From Paenibacillus humicola (GTDB lineage: Bacteria; Bacillota; Bacilli; Paenibacillales; Paenibacillaceae): a stretch of DNA of 64,000 nt. The translations under genes were made by a program, and so were the position numbers. The notes under the pieces were generated by a model that was given only the letters and a program-made list of their open reading frames with translations, was not told the origin of the DNA and did no database searches. Location: assembly GCF_028826105.1 (NCBI RefSeq), contig NZ_JAQGPL010000001.1, positions 3,374,501 through 3,438,500 on the forward strand, in the 5' to 3' direction. Positions 9,057-17,502 of the stretch are shown piece after piece. The number at the start of each line of letters is the position of its first letter. Position 1 is the first letter of the stretch.

Positions 9057-11168
9057 TCAATATTCCGCCTGCTCCTGTTCGAGCTCCTGGTCCTCCAGCA
9101 CTTCCTCCCTATAATCGCACTGCGGGCACTGCAGCCGCGCGCCGCTTCGGTTGCGCTTCTCGACCAGCATCGTACCGCACTGCGGACAAGGCTTGCCCGA
9201 CGGTTTATCCCAGGATACGAAATCGCATGCCGGATAACGGTCGCAGCCGTAAAAGATTCGGCCCTTCTTGCTGCGGCGCTCGATAATTTTGCCTTCCTTG
9301 CATTTCGGGCACGTAACGCCGATATCTTTCACGATCGGCTTCGTGTTCCGGCAATCCGGAAAGCCGGAGCAGGCGAGAAACTTGCCGAAGCGACCCATTT
9401 TATAGACCATATGCCGGCCGCATTTCTCGCAGATCTCATCCGATACCTCGTCCTGAATCTCGATTTCCTTCATTTCGTCCTCGGCGACCTCGAGCCGCTT
9501 CTCGAACGATTCGTAGAAGGCGCCCAGCACGCGCACCCAATCTTCCTTCCCGTCCTCGACATGGTCGAGGTCGTCTTCCATATGCGCGGTAAACTCCACA
9601 TTGAGAATTTCGGGAAAAAATTCCTCCATCAGCTGGATGACCAGCTCGCCGAGCTCCGTAGGAAAAAATTTCTTTTCTTCGATCGCGACATAGCCGCGCT
9701 TCTGGATCGTCTCCAGCGTCGGCGCATAGGTGCTTGGCCGTCCGATTCCGATTTCCTCCATCGTGCGGACAAGTCTCGCTTCGGTGTACCGGGGCGGCGG
9801 CTGCGTAAAATGCTGCTTCGGCTCGACCGATTCCGGCTCGGCCGTATCGCTTGCCTTCAGCGGAGGCAGAAACTTCTCCTCCTCCGTCGTGCCGTCGTCA
9901 TTGCCTTCCACGTAAATTTTCATGAAGCCCGGAAACTTGATTTTCGAGCCGACCGCACGGAACGTCGCCGTTCCTACCGACAGGTCGACCGTCATCGTAT
10001 CGAGCACGGCCGACGCCATCTGGCTCGCGACAAAACGTTCCCATACCAGCTTGTAAAGCCGGAACTGGTCGCGGCTTAAAAACTCTTTGACCGAATCCGG
10101 CTCGCGCAGCACCGATGTCGGCCGAATCGCCTCGTGCGCGTCCTGCGCGTTGCTGTTTCGCTTCAAATAAACCCGCGGCTGCTCCGGGTAATAAGGCGCG
10201 CCGTATTTGTCTTCGATAAACCCTTTCGCTTCCTCTTGGGCAACGGGAGATACCCGCGTCGAATCGGTACGCATATAGGTGATGAGACCGACGGTCCCTT
10301 CTTTGCCCAAATCGACCCCTTCATACAGCTGCTGGGCGATGGACATCGTCTTGGAAGCCCGGAAGCCGAGCTTGCGGGCCGCCTCCTGCTGCAGGGAGCT
10401 TGTAATGAAGGGCGGTGCCGGATTGCGCAGCCGCTCCCTCTCCTTCACGTCCGCGACGGTGAACGGCGAAGAGCCCATCGCCTTCAGCACGTCCTGAACG
10501 TCCTGTTCGCTGCCAAGCTCCTTCTTCTCTCCGCCAAGCGCGTAAAACTTCGCTTCGAACGTGGAGCTGCCGTGCTTCAGCAGCGCCGTTATCGTCCAGT
10601 ATTCCTCCGGCACGAAGGCGTCGATTTCATTTTCGCGGTCGATAATCAGCTTGACGGCGACGGACTGCACGCGTCCGGCCGACAGCCCTTTTTTCACCTT
10701 TTTCCACAGCAGAGGGCTGATCTTATAGCCGACAAGACGGTCGAGAATCCGCCTGGCCTGCTGGGCGTTTACCAGATCCATATTGATCGGCCGCGGCGAT
10801 TTGAACGCATCCTTGACCGCCTGCTTCGTGATTTCGTTAAAGACGACGCGGCACGAGTCGCGTTCGTTCAGCTCGAGGTAATGCGCCAGGTGCCAGGCGA
10901 TGGCTTCTCCTTCGCGGTCGGGGTCCGCCGCGAGATATACTTTTTTTACTTTTTTGCTTGCGTCCTTCAGTTCCTTGAGAACGCTCCCTTTGCCGCGTAT
11001 CGTAATATATTTGGGATTGAAATCGTTCTCGACCTCAACGCCGATCTGGCTCTTCGGCAGGTCGCGAATATGTCCCATCGACGCCTTGACAATAAATTTG
11101 CTGCCAAGGTATTTGCCGATCGTTTTCGCTTTAGCCGGCGACTCGACGATTACGAGCGAATCCGCCAT
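9057..11168 (-). CDS. topA: DNA topoisomerase I
   Basis: Type IA topoisomerase that relaxes negatively supercoiled DNA. The 703-residue protein shows the TOPRIM start [18 protein letters not shown], acidic DPDREGE (82-88), the active-site segment [12 protein letters not shown] with nucleophile Tyr298, and three C-terminal zinc-binding modules built on CxxC pairs (CEKCG..., CPKC..., CPQCG...CPQCDY). ATG 11168 with AAAGGGGG upstream gives the canonical [10 protein letters not shown] start; an upstream in-frame ATG would add 11 residues without family support. Placed 39 nt after dprA. Confidence 0.98.
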   Translation of the reverse strand: MADSLVIVESPAKAKTIGKYLGSKFIVKASMGHIRDLPKSQIGVEVENDFNPKYITIRGKGSVLKELKDASKKVKKVYLAADPDREGEAIAWHLAHYLELNERDSCRVVFNEITKQAVKDAFKSPRPINMDLVNAQQARRILDRLVGYKISPLLWKKVKKGLSAGRVQSVAVKLIIDRENEIDAFVPEEYWTITALLKHGSSTFEAKFYALGGEKKELGSEQDVQDVLKAMGSSPFTVADVKERERLRNPAPPFITSSLQQEAARKLGFRASKTMSIAQQLYEGVDLGKEGTVGLITYMRTDSTRVSPVAQEEAKGFIEDKYGAPYYPEQPRVYLKRNSNAQDAHEAIRPTSVLREPDSVKEFLSRDQFRLYKLVWERFVASQMASAVLDTMTVDLSVGTATFRAVGSKIKFPGFMKIYVEGNDDGTTEEEKFLPPLKASDTAEPESVEPKQHFTQPPPRYTEARLVRTMEEIGIGRPSTYAPTLETIQKRGYVAIEEKKFFPTELGELVIQLMEEFFPEILNVEFTAHMEDDLDHVEDGKEDWVRVLGAFYESFEKRLEVAEDEMKEIEIQDEVSDEICEKCGRHMVYKMGRFGKFLACSGFPDCRNTKPIVKDIGVTCPKCKEGKIIERRSKKGRIFYGCDRYPACDFVSWDKPSGKPCPQCGTMLVEKRNRSGARLQCPQCDYREEVLEDQELEQEQAEY

Positions 11169-11207
11169 CTTGAACGTCCCCCTTTCCATAAATTGCTCCA
11201 ACTCGCA

Positions 11208-12329
11208 CTAAAAGGCGCTATATATTGAACCGGGATGTTGTTCGACCCTTTGTTTTATACATAAATTTATCAGAACTGCGTTCAAAAGTCCAAACGGGTA
11301 CGAGGTCCGCTCGTGCAGCTCGTCGATCGTGAGCGGCCCATCCTGCAAAATCGCGACCACAGCCGCTTCCTCCGCCGTCAGAGGTTCCGCACCGGAATGC
11401 CCTTCGAAAGCTCCCGGAGCTGCAGCCGTTCTCCGCTTCGGCAGCAGCTCGCTGTACTCTTCCATAATATCAGCCGCGGACGCAATCAGCTTTGCTCCCT
11501 GCTTGATCAGACTGTTCGTTCCCGCGCTCTTGGGCGAGGAAACCGGTCCCGGTACGGCGAACACATCGCGCCCCATTTCCAGCGCCTGATCGGCCGTTAT
11601 GAGCGAGCCGCTGCGCTCCGCGGCCTCCACGACGGCCGTGCCGAGCGACAGTCCGGCGATGATGCGGTTGCGAAGCGGGAACAGGCCGGGATGGAAAGGC
11701 GTTCCGGGCGGCACTTCGGAAATGACGACCCCGCTGCCCCGCTCCGCAATGGAGCGGTACAAGGCGCGGTTTTCACGCGGGTAAACGACGTCGACCGGCG
11801 TGCCCAGCACCGCCACCGTGCCTCCGCTTCCCTCCAGTGCCCCCTCGTGAGCCATGCTGTCGATGCCGCGTGCCATGCCGCTCACGACGACGATGCCGCA
11901 TTCGGACAGCTCCCGGGCAAGGTGCGAGGCGATTCTGCGGCCGTAAGCGGTCGGCCCGCGTGTCCCGACAATCGCGATCGACGGCCGGGTCAGCAGCTCG
12001 GTGCGCCCGATCGTATACAGCACCCAAGGCGGCTGCGGCGATTGTCTTAACCGCTCCGGATATTCGGCATCAAAGACGGTCAGCACGCGGATGCCGCGGG
12101 AGGCAAGCTTTTGCGAGCGCAGCGCCTGATCGGTCCCGGCAAATGCTCTGGACGCCGCCGCAGCCTGCTCCGGCTTCAATCCGACCGACGATACCCACGC
12201 TTCGGGCGTGAACCGGCCGTAAGCGTCCCATCTTCCGAATTCGGCCGCTTTGCGGACCGTTTGCCAGCCGATGCCCGGCGTTTCGTGCAGCGTCAGCAGC
12301 GCTTCCGTACGTTTCGCTTCATTATACAT
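11208..12329 (-). CDS. dprA: DNA-processing protein DprA
   Basis: DprA binds incoming single-stranded DNA and loads RecA during natural transformation. The 373-residue product has an N-terminal SAM/HhH-like region (about 10-60), the Rossmann-fold core with AIVGTRGPTAYGRR (119-132), SGMARGIDSMAHEGAL, and FPLRNRIIAGLS, plus a C-terminal winged helix (about 305-370). ATG 12329 has AAAGGACGG 8 nt upstream. It is the first gene after the sucCD terminator, so an upstream promoter in the sucD-dprA gap or read-through is required. Confidence 0.96.
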   Translation of the reverse strand: MYNEAKRTEALLTLHETPGIGWQTVRKAAEFGRWDAYGRFTPEAWVSSVGLKPEQAAAASRAFAGTDQALRSQKLASRGIRVLTVFDAEYPERLRQSPQPPWVLYTIGRTELLTRPSIAIVGTRGPTAYGRRIASHLARELSECGIVVVSGMARGIDSMAHEGALEGSGGTVAVLGTPVDVVYPRENRALYRSIAERGSGVVISEVPPGTPFHPGLFPLRNRIIAGLSLGTAVVEAAERSGSLITADQALEMGRDVFAVPGPVSSPKSAGTNSLIKQGAKLIASAADIMEEYSELLPKRRTAAAPGAFEGHSGAEPLTAEEAAVVAILQDGPLTIDELHERTSYPFGLLNAVLINLCIKQRVEQHPGSIYSAF

Positions 12330-12424
12330 AACATTCCGTCCTTTCGTGCGGGACGGCTTGCATCCTATCTTCCCTATTTTGCTTGACATGGATTCAGAAT
12401 GCAAGCCGCCGCTCCATATTCATG

Positions 12425-12471
12425 AAAAAAGCAACCTTCCGGCCCGGTTGACGGGTTTCCGAAAGGTTGCT
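12425..12471 (-). terminator. Terminator after sucCD
   Basis: Minus-strand hairpin with arms AGCAACCTTTCGG and CCGGAAGGTTGCT plus an inner CCCG/CGGG pairing, followed by TTTTTT. Lies 45 nt past the sucD stop, separating sucCD from dprA. Confidence 0.88.
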
Positions 12472-12515
12472 TACCTTTTGCGCATCCTACGTATTCGATT
12501 GGCTTAAACCGGCTG

Positions 12516-13445
12516 TCAGTGCGTTTTACACTTGTCCAGCATGCCGCGCTCTTCCAGCGCCGCCACGAGCGTCGAGCCCATTTCCGAAGGCGTCGGCGCG
12601 ACGCGGATGCCGCACTTCTCCAGCGTGGCGATTTTCTCGGCCGCCGTTCCTTTGCCGCCGGAAATAATCGCGCCGGCATGGCCCATCCGTTTGCCTGGAG
12701 GCGCCGTTGCGCCGCCGATAAAGCCGACAACCGGCTTTTTCATGTTCGCCTTGATCCATTCGGCCGCTTCCTCTTCCGCGGAACCGCCGATTTCGCCGAT
12801 CATAATAACGGCATAGGTGTCCGGATCGTCGTTAAACATGCTCAGGACGTCGATAAACTCCGAGCCTTTAACGGGGTCGCCGCCGATGCCGACCGCGGAC
12901 GATTGGCCGATGCCGCGCGTCGTCAATTGATGCACGGCTTCGTAAGTCAGCGTTCCGCTGCGGGAGACGACGCCGACATGGCCCTTGGCGTGGATGTAGC
13001 CCGGCATGATGCCGATTTTACATTCGTCCGGCGTAATGACGCCCGGACAGTTCGGCCCGATCAGGCGCGTTTTACGGCCTTCCATGTACCGTTTCACCTT
13101 AACCATGTCCAGCACCGGAATGCCTTCCGTGATGCAGATGACGAGCTCCAGCTCGGCGTCGACCGCTTCCAGGATCGCGTCGGCCGCGAAAGCCGGCGGA
13201 ACGTAAATAACCGATGCGGTTGCGCCCGTTTCGGCGACGGCTTCGGCGACCGTGTTGAATACCGGAAGCGACACCGTGCTCCCGTTCTCCAACGTAATGT
13301 CGACCTTCTGGCCGCCTTTGCCCGGCGACGTTCCCCCTACCATTTGCGTTCCGTAGTCCAAAGCCCCTTTGGCATGAAACAAAGCGGTTTTACCCGTGAT
13401 GCCCTGCGTGATGACCTTTGTATCTTTTCCTACCAAAATGCTCAT
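12516..13445 (-). CDS. sucD: Succinyl-CoA synthetase (ADP-forming) alpha subunit
   Basis: Catalytic alpha subunit of succinyl-CoA synthetase (TCA cycle). The CoA-binding domain ([18 protein letters not shown]), [12 protein letters not shown] and the phosphohistidine loop [17 protein letters not shown] (His near 256) are all present. Length is 309 residues from ATG 13445; compared with the Bacillus protein there is a short insertion around residues 48-58. An in-frame GTG at 13457 is possible, but its spacing to AGGGG is only about 2 nt, while the ATG has about 14 nt; family alignment favours the ATG. 63 nt downstream of sucC. Confidence 0.97.
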   Translation of the reverse strand: MSILVGKDTKVITQGITGKTALFHAKGALDYGTQMVGGTSPGKGGQKVDITLENGSTVSLPVFNTVAEAVAETGATASVIYVPPAFAADAILEAVDAELELVICITEGIPVLDMVKVKRYMEGRKTRLIGPNCPGVITPDECKIGIMPGYIHAKGHVGVVSRSGTLTYEAVHQLTTRGIGQSSAVGIGGDPVKGSEFIDVLSMFNDDPDTYAVIMIGEIGGSAEEEAAEWIKANMKKPVVGFIGGATAPPGKRMGHAGAIISGGKGTAAEKIATLEKCGIRVAPTPSEMGSTLVAALEERGMLDKCKTH

Positions 13446-13508
13446 TTCGAAGCTCACATCCCCTAAAAGAATTCATATGCCGCTTATTCTTCGGAAAACG
13501 GTCCGGCG

Positions 13509-14669
13509 TTACTTCACGAGCCCGACGATTTTTTGCGCGCCGTCGGCCATGGAGTCGGCGGCCACGATGTTCAGTCCCGATTCGTTCAGCATTTTTTTGC
13601 CCAAATCGACGTTCGTGCCTTCGAGGCGAACGACGAGCGGACGGTCGAGACCCAGCTCTTTCGCCGCGGCGATGACGCCTTCCGCGATGACGTCGCAGCG
13701 CATGATGCCGCCGAAAATGTTAACGAAAATCCCTTTGACCTTCTCGTCGGACAAAATGATTTTGAACGCTTCCGTTACTTTCTCTTTGGTCGCGCCGCCG
13801 CCTACGTCGAGGAAGTTGGCCGGATCGCCGCCGTAATATTTGATAATGTCCATCGTCGCCATCGCAAGACCCGCGCCGTTGACCATGCAGCCGATGTTGC
13901 CGTCGAGCGCGATGTAGCTCAGGTCGAATTTGGATGCCTGAATTTCCTTTTCGTCTTCCTCGTCCAGGTCGCGCAGCTCAAGGATGTCCTTGTGCCGGTA
14001 CAGGGCGTTGGAATCGAAGTTCAGCTTGGCGTCAAGCGCCATGACATTGCCGTCGCCCGTGACGACGAGCGGATTGATCTCGGCGATCGAGCAGTCCTTG
14101 TCCACAAACGCGCTGTAGAGGGACAGCATGAACTGCGCCGCTTTATTGACCAGCTCGTTCGGGATATGAATCGCAAAAGCGAGCTTTCTCGCCTGGAACG
14201 GCTGCAGCCCGACAGCGGGGTCGATCACTTCTTTGAAAATTTTCTCCGGCGTGCGCGCGGCCACTTCTTCGATCTCCGTGCCGCCCTCTTCGGAAGCCAT
14301 CATGACGACGCGGCCCGTACCGCGGTCGACGACGACCCCGATGTAATATTCTTTCTTAATGTCGCAGCCCTGCTCGACGAGCAGCCGCTTCACTTCTTTT
14401 CCTTCCGGACCCGTTTGATGCGTGACAAGCACTTTGCCTAAAATTTCGCTGGCGTATTGGCGCACCTCGTCCAAATTTTTGGCGACTTTGACGCCGCCGG
14501 CTTTACCCCGGCCGCCGGCATGAATTTGCGCTTTGACGACGACGACCTGCGTACCGAGCTCTTTCGCCGCTTCGACCGCCTCGTCGACGGTGAAAGCCAC
14601 CTTGCCCTCGGGTACGGCGACACCGTACTGTTTCAGCACTGCCTTGCCTTGATACTCATGGATATTCAT
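13509..14669 (-). CDS. sucC: Succinyl-CoA synthetase beta subunit
   Basis: Beta subunit with the nucleotide-binding ATP-grasp domain (residues about 1-240) and the CoA-ligase domain, together with SucD interconverting succinyl-CoA and succinate with ATP formation. Conserved N-terminus [32 protein letters not shown] and [16 protein letters not shown] are seen. The start is ATG 14669, 9 nt after TAGGAGG; the frame stays open upstream but without family support. First gene of the sucCD operon. Confidence 0.97.
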   Translation of the reverse strand: MNIHEYQGKAVLKQYGVAVPEGKVAFTVDEAVEAAKELGTQVVVVKAQIHAGGRGKAGGVKVAKNLDEVRQYASEILGKVLVTHQTGPEGKEVKRLLVEQGCDIKKEYYIGVVVDRGTGRVVMMASEEGGTEIEEVAARTPEKIFKEVIDPAVGLQPFQARKLAFAIHIPNELVNKAAQFMLSLYSAFVDKDCSIAEINPLVVTGDGNVMALDAKLNFDSNALYRHKDILELRDLDEEDEKEIQASKFDLSYIALDGNIGCMVNGAGLAMATMDIIKYYGGDPANFLDVGGGATKEKVTEAFKIILSDEKVKGIFVNIFGGIMRCDVIAEGVIAAAKELGLDRPLVVRLEGTNVDLGKKMLNESGLNIVAADSMADGAQKIVGLVK

Positions 14670-14825
14670 TGACGAAAATCCTCCTATCCGTAAGTCGATT
14701 GCTGCGGATCTAGAAGAAACATGACGACGTCGTCCTATAGGGCGATGCGAGTTTCTTCCCATAAATCTATAGAGATAGTAAGGCGAAATGTTATACTTCC
14801 CCATAGATGAACACAAGCCTTAATT

Positions 14826-14834
14826 ATTGTAGCA
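14826..14834 (-). promoter_or_regulatory. Extended -10 promoter element for sucCD
   Basis: Minus-strand TGCTACAAT matches an extended -10 (TGnTATAAT) with one mismatch. It lies inside an 8-bp inverted repeat (AAGCCTTA at 14817-14824, TAAGGCTT at 14842-14849). No good -35 is found at 17 nt. The 14670-14825 leader also carries GACGACGTCGTC and an outer GAAGAAAC/GTTTCTTC repeat. Confidence 0.5.
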
Positions 14835-15039
14835 TGTTTTCATAAGGCTTTCCTTATCTTTTCATGTGAAGATGGCATCTTTTTTGATATCATTTTCATC
14901 TCATTTCGAGATTAAATCGATCAAGTTCGATACCGTTTTCCAAGTCCTTCCTCTTGTTTTTTACACATCGGCTAGTATGGCCATCGACTGGAAAAAACTT
15001 GCACGTTTGTTTCAAACGGGTGGAAAGCGTCGGATTTTG

Positions 15040-15069
15040 TTGACAGATCCGCCTCCGTTGATCTAAGAT
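15040..15069 (+). promoter_or_regulatory. Sigma-A-type promoter for comM
   Basis: TTGACA (15040-15045, perfect -35) is followed after 18 nt by TAAGAT (15064-15069, 4 of 6 matches). Transcription would begin near 15076, leaving a leader of about 70 nt that contains the hairpin at 15109-15143. The rest of 14670-15108 shows no gene I can support. Confidence 0.55.
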
Positions 15070-15108
15070 TTTCTACAACAAACAAGTTCATTCGACAGGA
15101 TTGTGAGG

Positions 15109-15143
15109 AAGCACCTTCATCCATATTTTGGAGGTGCTTTTTT
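15109..15143 (+). promoter_or_regulatory. Terminator-like leader hairpin overlapping the comM ribosome binding site
   Basis: AAGCACCT (15109-15116) pairs perfectly with AGGTGCTT (15132-15139), and TTTTTT follows (15138-15143), the form of an intrinsic terminator. The GGAGGTG Shine-Dalgarno for the comM ATG at 15146 is in the 3' arm. There is no plus-strand gene upstream that needs a terminator, so the structure is more likely a cis-regulatory leader; the mechanism is inference. Confidence 0.6.
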
Positions 15144-15145
15144 GC

Positions 15146-16699
15146 ATGTATACAAGCTTATGCAGCGGGAGCGTATACGGCGTGGAGGGACGGCTGATTA
15201 CCGTCGAGGCGGATATTTCCAGCGGCCTGCCGCAGGTCAACATCGTCGGGCTGCCCGATCCCGCGGTACGGGAATCGGTGGAACGGGTCAGGGCGGCGAT
15301 CAAAAATTGCGGGTTCACGTTCCCTTTGGAACGGATCACGATCAATCTCGCCCCCGCCGATCTGCGCAAAGAAGGCACGGCGTACGATCTGGCGATCGCC
15401 TGCGGCATCCTGGCCGCGAGCGGGCAGCTGAAGCCCGGGCTGTTCGAAGGTGCGCTCGTGCTCGGTGAGCTGGCGCTGAACGGGGAGATCCGCGCCGTTC
15501 CCGGCGTGCTCGCCATGGTCGAGCAGGCGAAGCTGCACGGCATCCGCCGCATCCTGCTGCCGGGTGACAATGCGCCGGAAGCGTCGTTTATCGGCGGGCT
15601 CGATTTGTTCGGAACCGCACATTTGCGCGAGCTTGCCGGCTGTTCGTCCGGCGGGGACCTCGGCAGCCTGCGTTTCGACGGGGAGAAGGCGGCCGCTGCC
15701 CGCGGTGCGGCAGCTGAACCGCCGTCGTTTTCCTGCGGGGACTACGGTGACGTGCTCGGCCAGCATCATGCGAAACGGGCGATGCTGATCGCCGCGGCGG
15801 GAAAGCACAACGTCCTGCTGTCGGGGCCTCCGGGTACGGGAAAAACGATGCTTGCCCGCAGGCTTCCCGGCATCATGCCGTATCTGGAGGAAGAGGAAGC
15901 GCTGCAGGTCACGAAAATTTACAGCGCCGCAGGCAAGCTTCCGCAAGGCGTCACGTCGCTGCTGCGCGAGCGGCCGTTCCGGTCGCCGCATCATACGATA
16001 TCCGCAGCCGGCCTGATCGGCGGCGGTTCCGTTCCCCGGCCGGGCGAAGCGACGCTGGCGCACCGCGGCGTGCTGTTTCTCGACGAGCTGCCGGAGTTCT
16101 CGCGGGCGGCGCTGGAGGTGTTGCGGCAGCCGCTCGAGGACCGCGAGGTGACGATCGCCCGGTCGCGCGCGGCCGTCCGGTTTCCGGCGAGCTTTCTGCT
16201 CGCCGCATCGATGAACCCCTGCCCGTGCGGCTATTTCGGCCACGAGAGCGACGACAACGCCTGCCGCTGCAGCCCGGTCCAAATTGCCCGGTACCGGACA
16301 AAAATATCCGGTCCGCTGCTGGATCGCATCGATATGCAGATCGAGGTTTCCCGCCCGCTCGCTTCGGAAGGGCTGTCTCCTGGGATGACGTCGGCGCAAA
16401 TGCGCGACACCGTCCTGAAAGCGCACCGCATCGGCCGCGAACGAACCCGAAGCACCGGGGGGCATATCGGGGAAATGGCCGGCGCGGCGCTGCGGAGAGC
16501 GGCGGATCTTTCGCAGGAAGCGGCTCGCATGCTGCAGCTTGCGTTCGATTCGCTTGGCGTCAGCCTTCGCGCGCACGACCGGATTCTCCGGCTCTCGCGC
16601 ACGATCGCCGATCTCGAGGAGTCCGAACGCGTGGAAAGCCAGCATATCGCAGAAGCGATCGGCTACCGGAGCCTCGACCGCAAGCTGCAGTCGCTTTAA
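15146..16699 (+). CDS. comM: YifB/ComM family Mg chelatase-like AAA+ ATPase
   Basis: ComM-type ATPase; in Haemophilus and Vibrio the homolog is a helicase that extends heteroduplex during transformation recombination. The 517-residue product has an N-terminal ChlI-like (Lon-substrate-like) domain (about 20-145), Walker A GPPGTGKT (227-234), FLDELPEFSRAALEVLRQP (Walker B region), the Cys-containing MNPCPCGYFG and a C-terminal Mg-chelatase helical domain. ATG 15146 follows GGAGGTG by 9 nt. It is the only plus-strand gene in this part of the window, flanked by sucC (divergent) and yraN (convergent); dprA, also a transformation gene, is close by. Confidence 0.94.
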   Translation: MYTSLCSGSVYGVEGRLITVEADISSGLPQVNIVGLPDPAVRESVERVRAAIKNCGFTFPLERITINLAPADLRKEGTAYDLAIACGILAASGQLKPGLFEGALVLGELALNGEIRAVPGVLAMVEQAKLHGIRRILLPGDNAPEASFIGGLDLFGTAHLRELAGCSSGGDLGSLRFDGEKAAAARGAAAEPPSFSCGDYGDVLGQHHAKRAMLIAAAGKHNVLLSGPPGTGKTMLARRLPGIMPYLEEEEALQVTKIYSAAGKLPQGVTSLLRERPFRSPHHTISAAGLIGGGSVPRPGEATLAHRGVLFLDELPEFSRAALEVLRQPLEDREVTIARSRAAVRFPASFLLAASMNPCPCGYFGHESDDNACRCSPVQIARYRTKISGPLLDRIDMQIEVSRPLASEGLSPGMTSAQMRDTVLKAHRIGRERTRSTGGHIGEMAGAALRRAADLSQEAARMLQLAFDSLGVSLRAHDRILRLSRTIADLEESERVESQHIAEAIGYRSLDRKLQSL

Positions 16700-16756
16700 T
16701 CGGTCGGAAGGCTTGCAGGCGCAGGACGGCCCCCGTTTCCGCCTGCTCCATCTCGG

Positions 16757-17182
16757 CTAAAAAGCGCCCTCAAGATGGCGATACTCGATGATTTGGCCGG
16801 AATGCTTGTCCAGCGACAGCACGATGGCATCGAACCGGACCGGGACGCCCTGCAGGTTGTGCTGCTGAATATAGATTTCCGCTAGCGTCCGCACGCGCCG
16901 CTGCTTGCGAAAGTCGACCGATTCGGATGCCGTGCCGAAACGGCCGCCGGAGGTCCGCGTCCGCACCTCCGCCACGATTACCGTTTCCCCGCGGCGAGCT
17001 ACGATGTCCAATTCGCCGAACCGGCACCGCCAGTTGCGGTGAAGGATTTCGTAGCCTCCCTGCCGCAGGCGTTCGGCTGCAGCCTCCTCGCCTATGCGGC
17101 CCACCTCGCGACGCCTGCTCAGCCGCAGCGAAGCATCCAGGTCGCGCGGCTTTCCCGGAGGTTTGCCAAAGCCGCCGCTCAT
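16757..17182 (-). CDS. yraN: UPF0102/YraN family nuclease-fold protein
   Basis: YraN proteins have a PD-(D/E)XK endonuclease-like fold of uncertain role, suggested in genome maintenance. The 141-residue sequence shows the family core: GRIGEEAAAERLRQGGYEIL, RNWRCRFGELDIVAR (catalytic-type GELDIV), VIVAEVRTRTSGGRFG and ESVDFRKQRRVRTLAEIY. The canonical EVK(Y/T)R motif reads EVRTR, a conservative change. ATG 17182 overlaps the ylqH stop as ATGA and has AGGGGGG upstream, so it is coupled to ylqH. The open frame extends upstream but that portion is antisense-like and unsupported. Confidence 0.92.
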   Translation of the reverse strand: MSGGFGKPPGKPRDLDASLRLSRRREVGRIGEEAAAERLRQGGYEILHRNWRCRFGELDIVARRGETVIVAEVRTRTSGGRFGTASESVDFRKQRRVRTLAEIYIQQHNLQGVPVRFDAIVLSLDKHSGQIIEYRHLEGAF

Positions 17183-17502
17183 CGCGTCCCCCCTCCCGCG
17201 CGCTGATCCGTCCGATAGACGAACGACAAGATTTCGGCGACCAGGGCGTACAATTCCGGCGGGATTTCCTGGTCGATATCGAGCTTGGACAGCACCTCGA
17301 TGAGCGAAGCGTCCTGCTGCACCGGTACGCCTGCTTCGGCAGCTTTGTCCAAAATCGCTTCCGCCAATTTCCCGCTTCCTTTGGCTGTGACGACAGGCGC
17401 TCCGCCGTCGCCGGGCTCGTATTTGAGCGCAACCGCCTTTTTGACCGCCCGGTCTTCGGCAGGCTGCCGTTTGCCCGTTGCCGGACTGCGTTCTTCGTTC
17501 AT
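17179..17502 (-). CDS. ylqH: FlhB C-terminal-like (EscU/YscU/HrcU family) protein YlqH
   Basis: A 107-residue protein resembling the cytoplasmic C-terminal fragment of FlhB, the type III export substrate-specificity switch, without the membrane domain. Visible family features are VKKAVALKYEPGDGGAPVV, then KGSGKLAEAILDKAAEAGVPV and LSKLDIDQEIPPELYALVAEIL. It begins beyond the point where FlhB has the NPTH autocleavage site, which is missing. The start ATG 17502 overlaps the ylqG stop (ATGA). Counterpart of B. subtilis YlqH, function unknown. Confidence 0.88.
   Translation of the reverse strand: MNEERSPATGKRQPAEDRAVKKAVALKYEPGDGGAPVVTAKGSGKLAEAILDKAAEAGVPVQQDASLIEVLSKLDIDQEIPPELYALVAEILSFVYRTDQRAGGGTR

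Noticed and set aside
14817..14849. CcpA cre site at the sucC promoter
   Set aside because: The nearest sequence (TGAAAACATGCTACA) has an extra base and several mismatches to the cre consensus.
14866..15066. Plus-strand 66-codon open frame upstream of comM
   Set aside because: No ribosome binding site; ends within the comM promoter; AT-rich non-coding composition.
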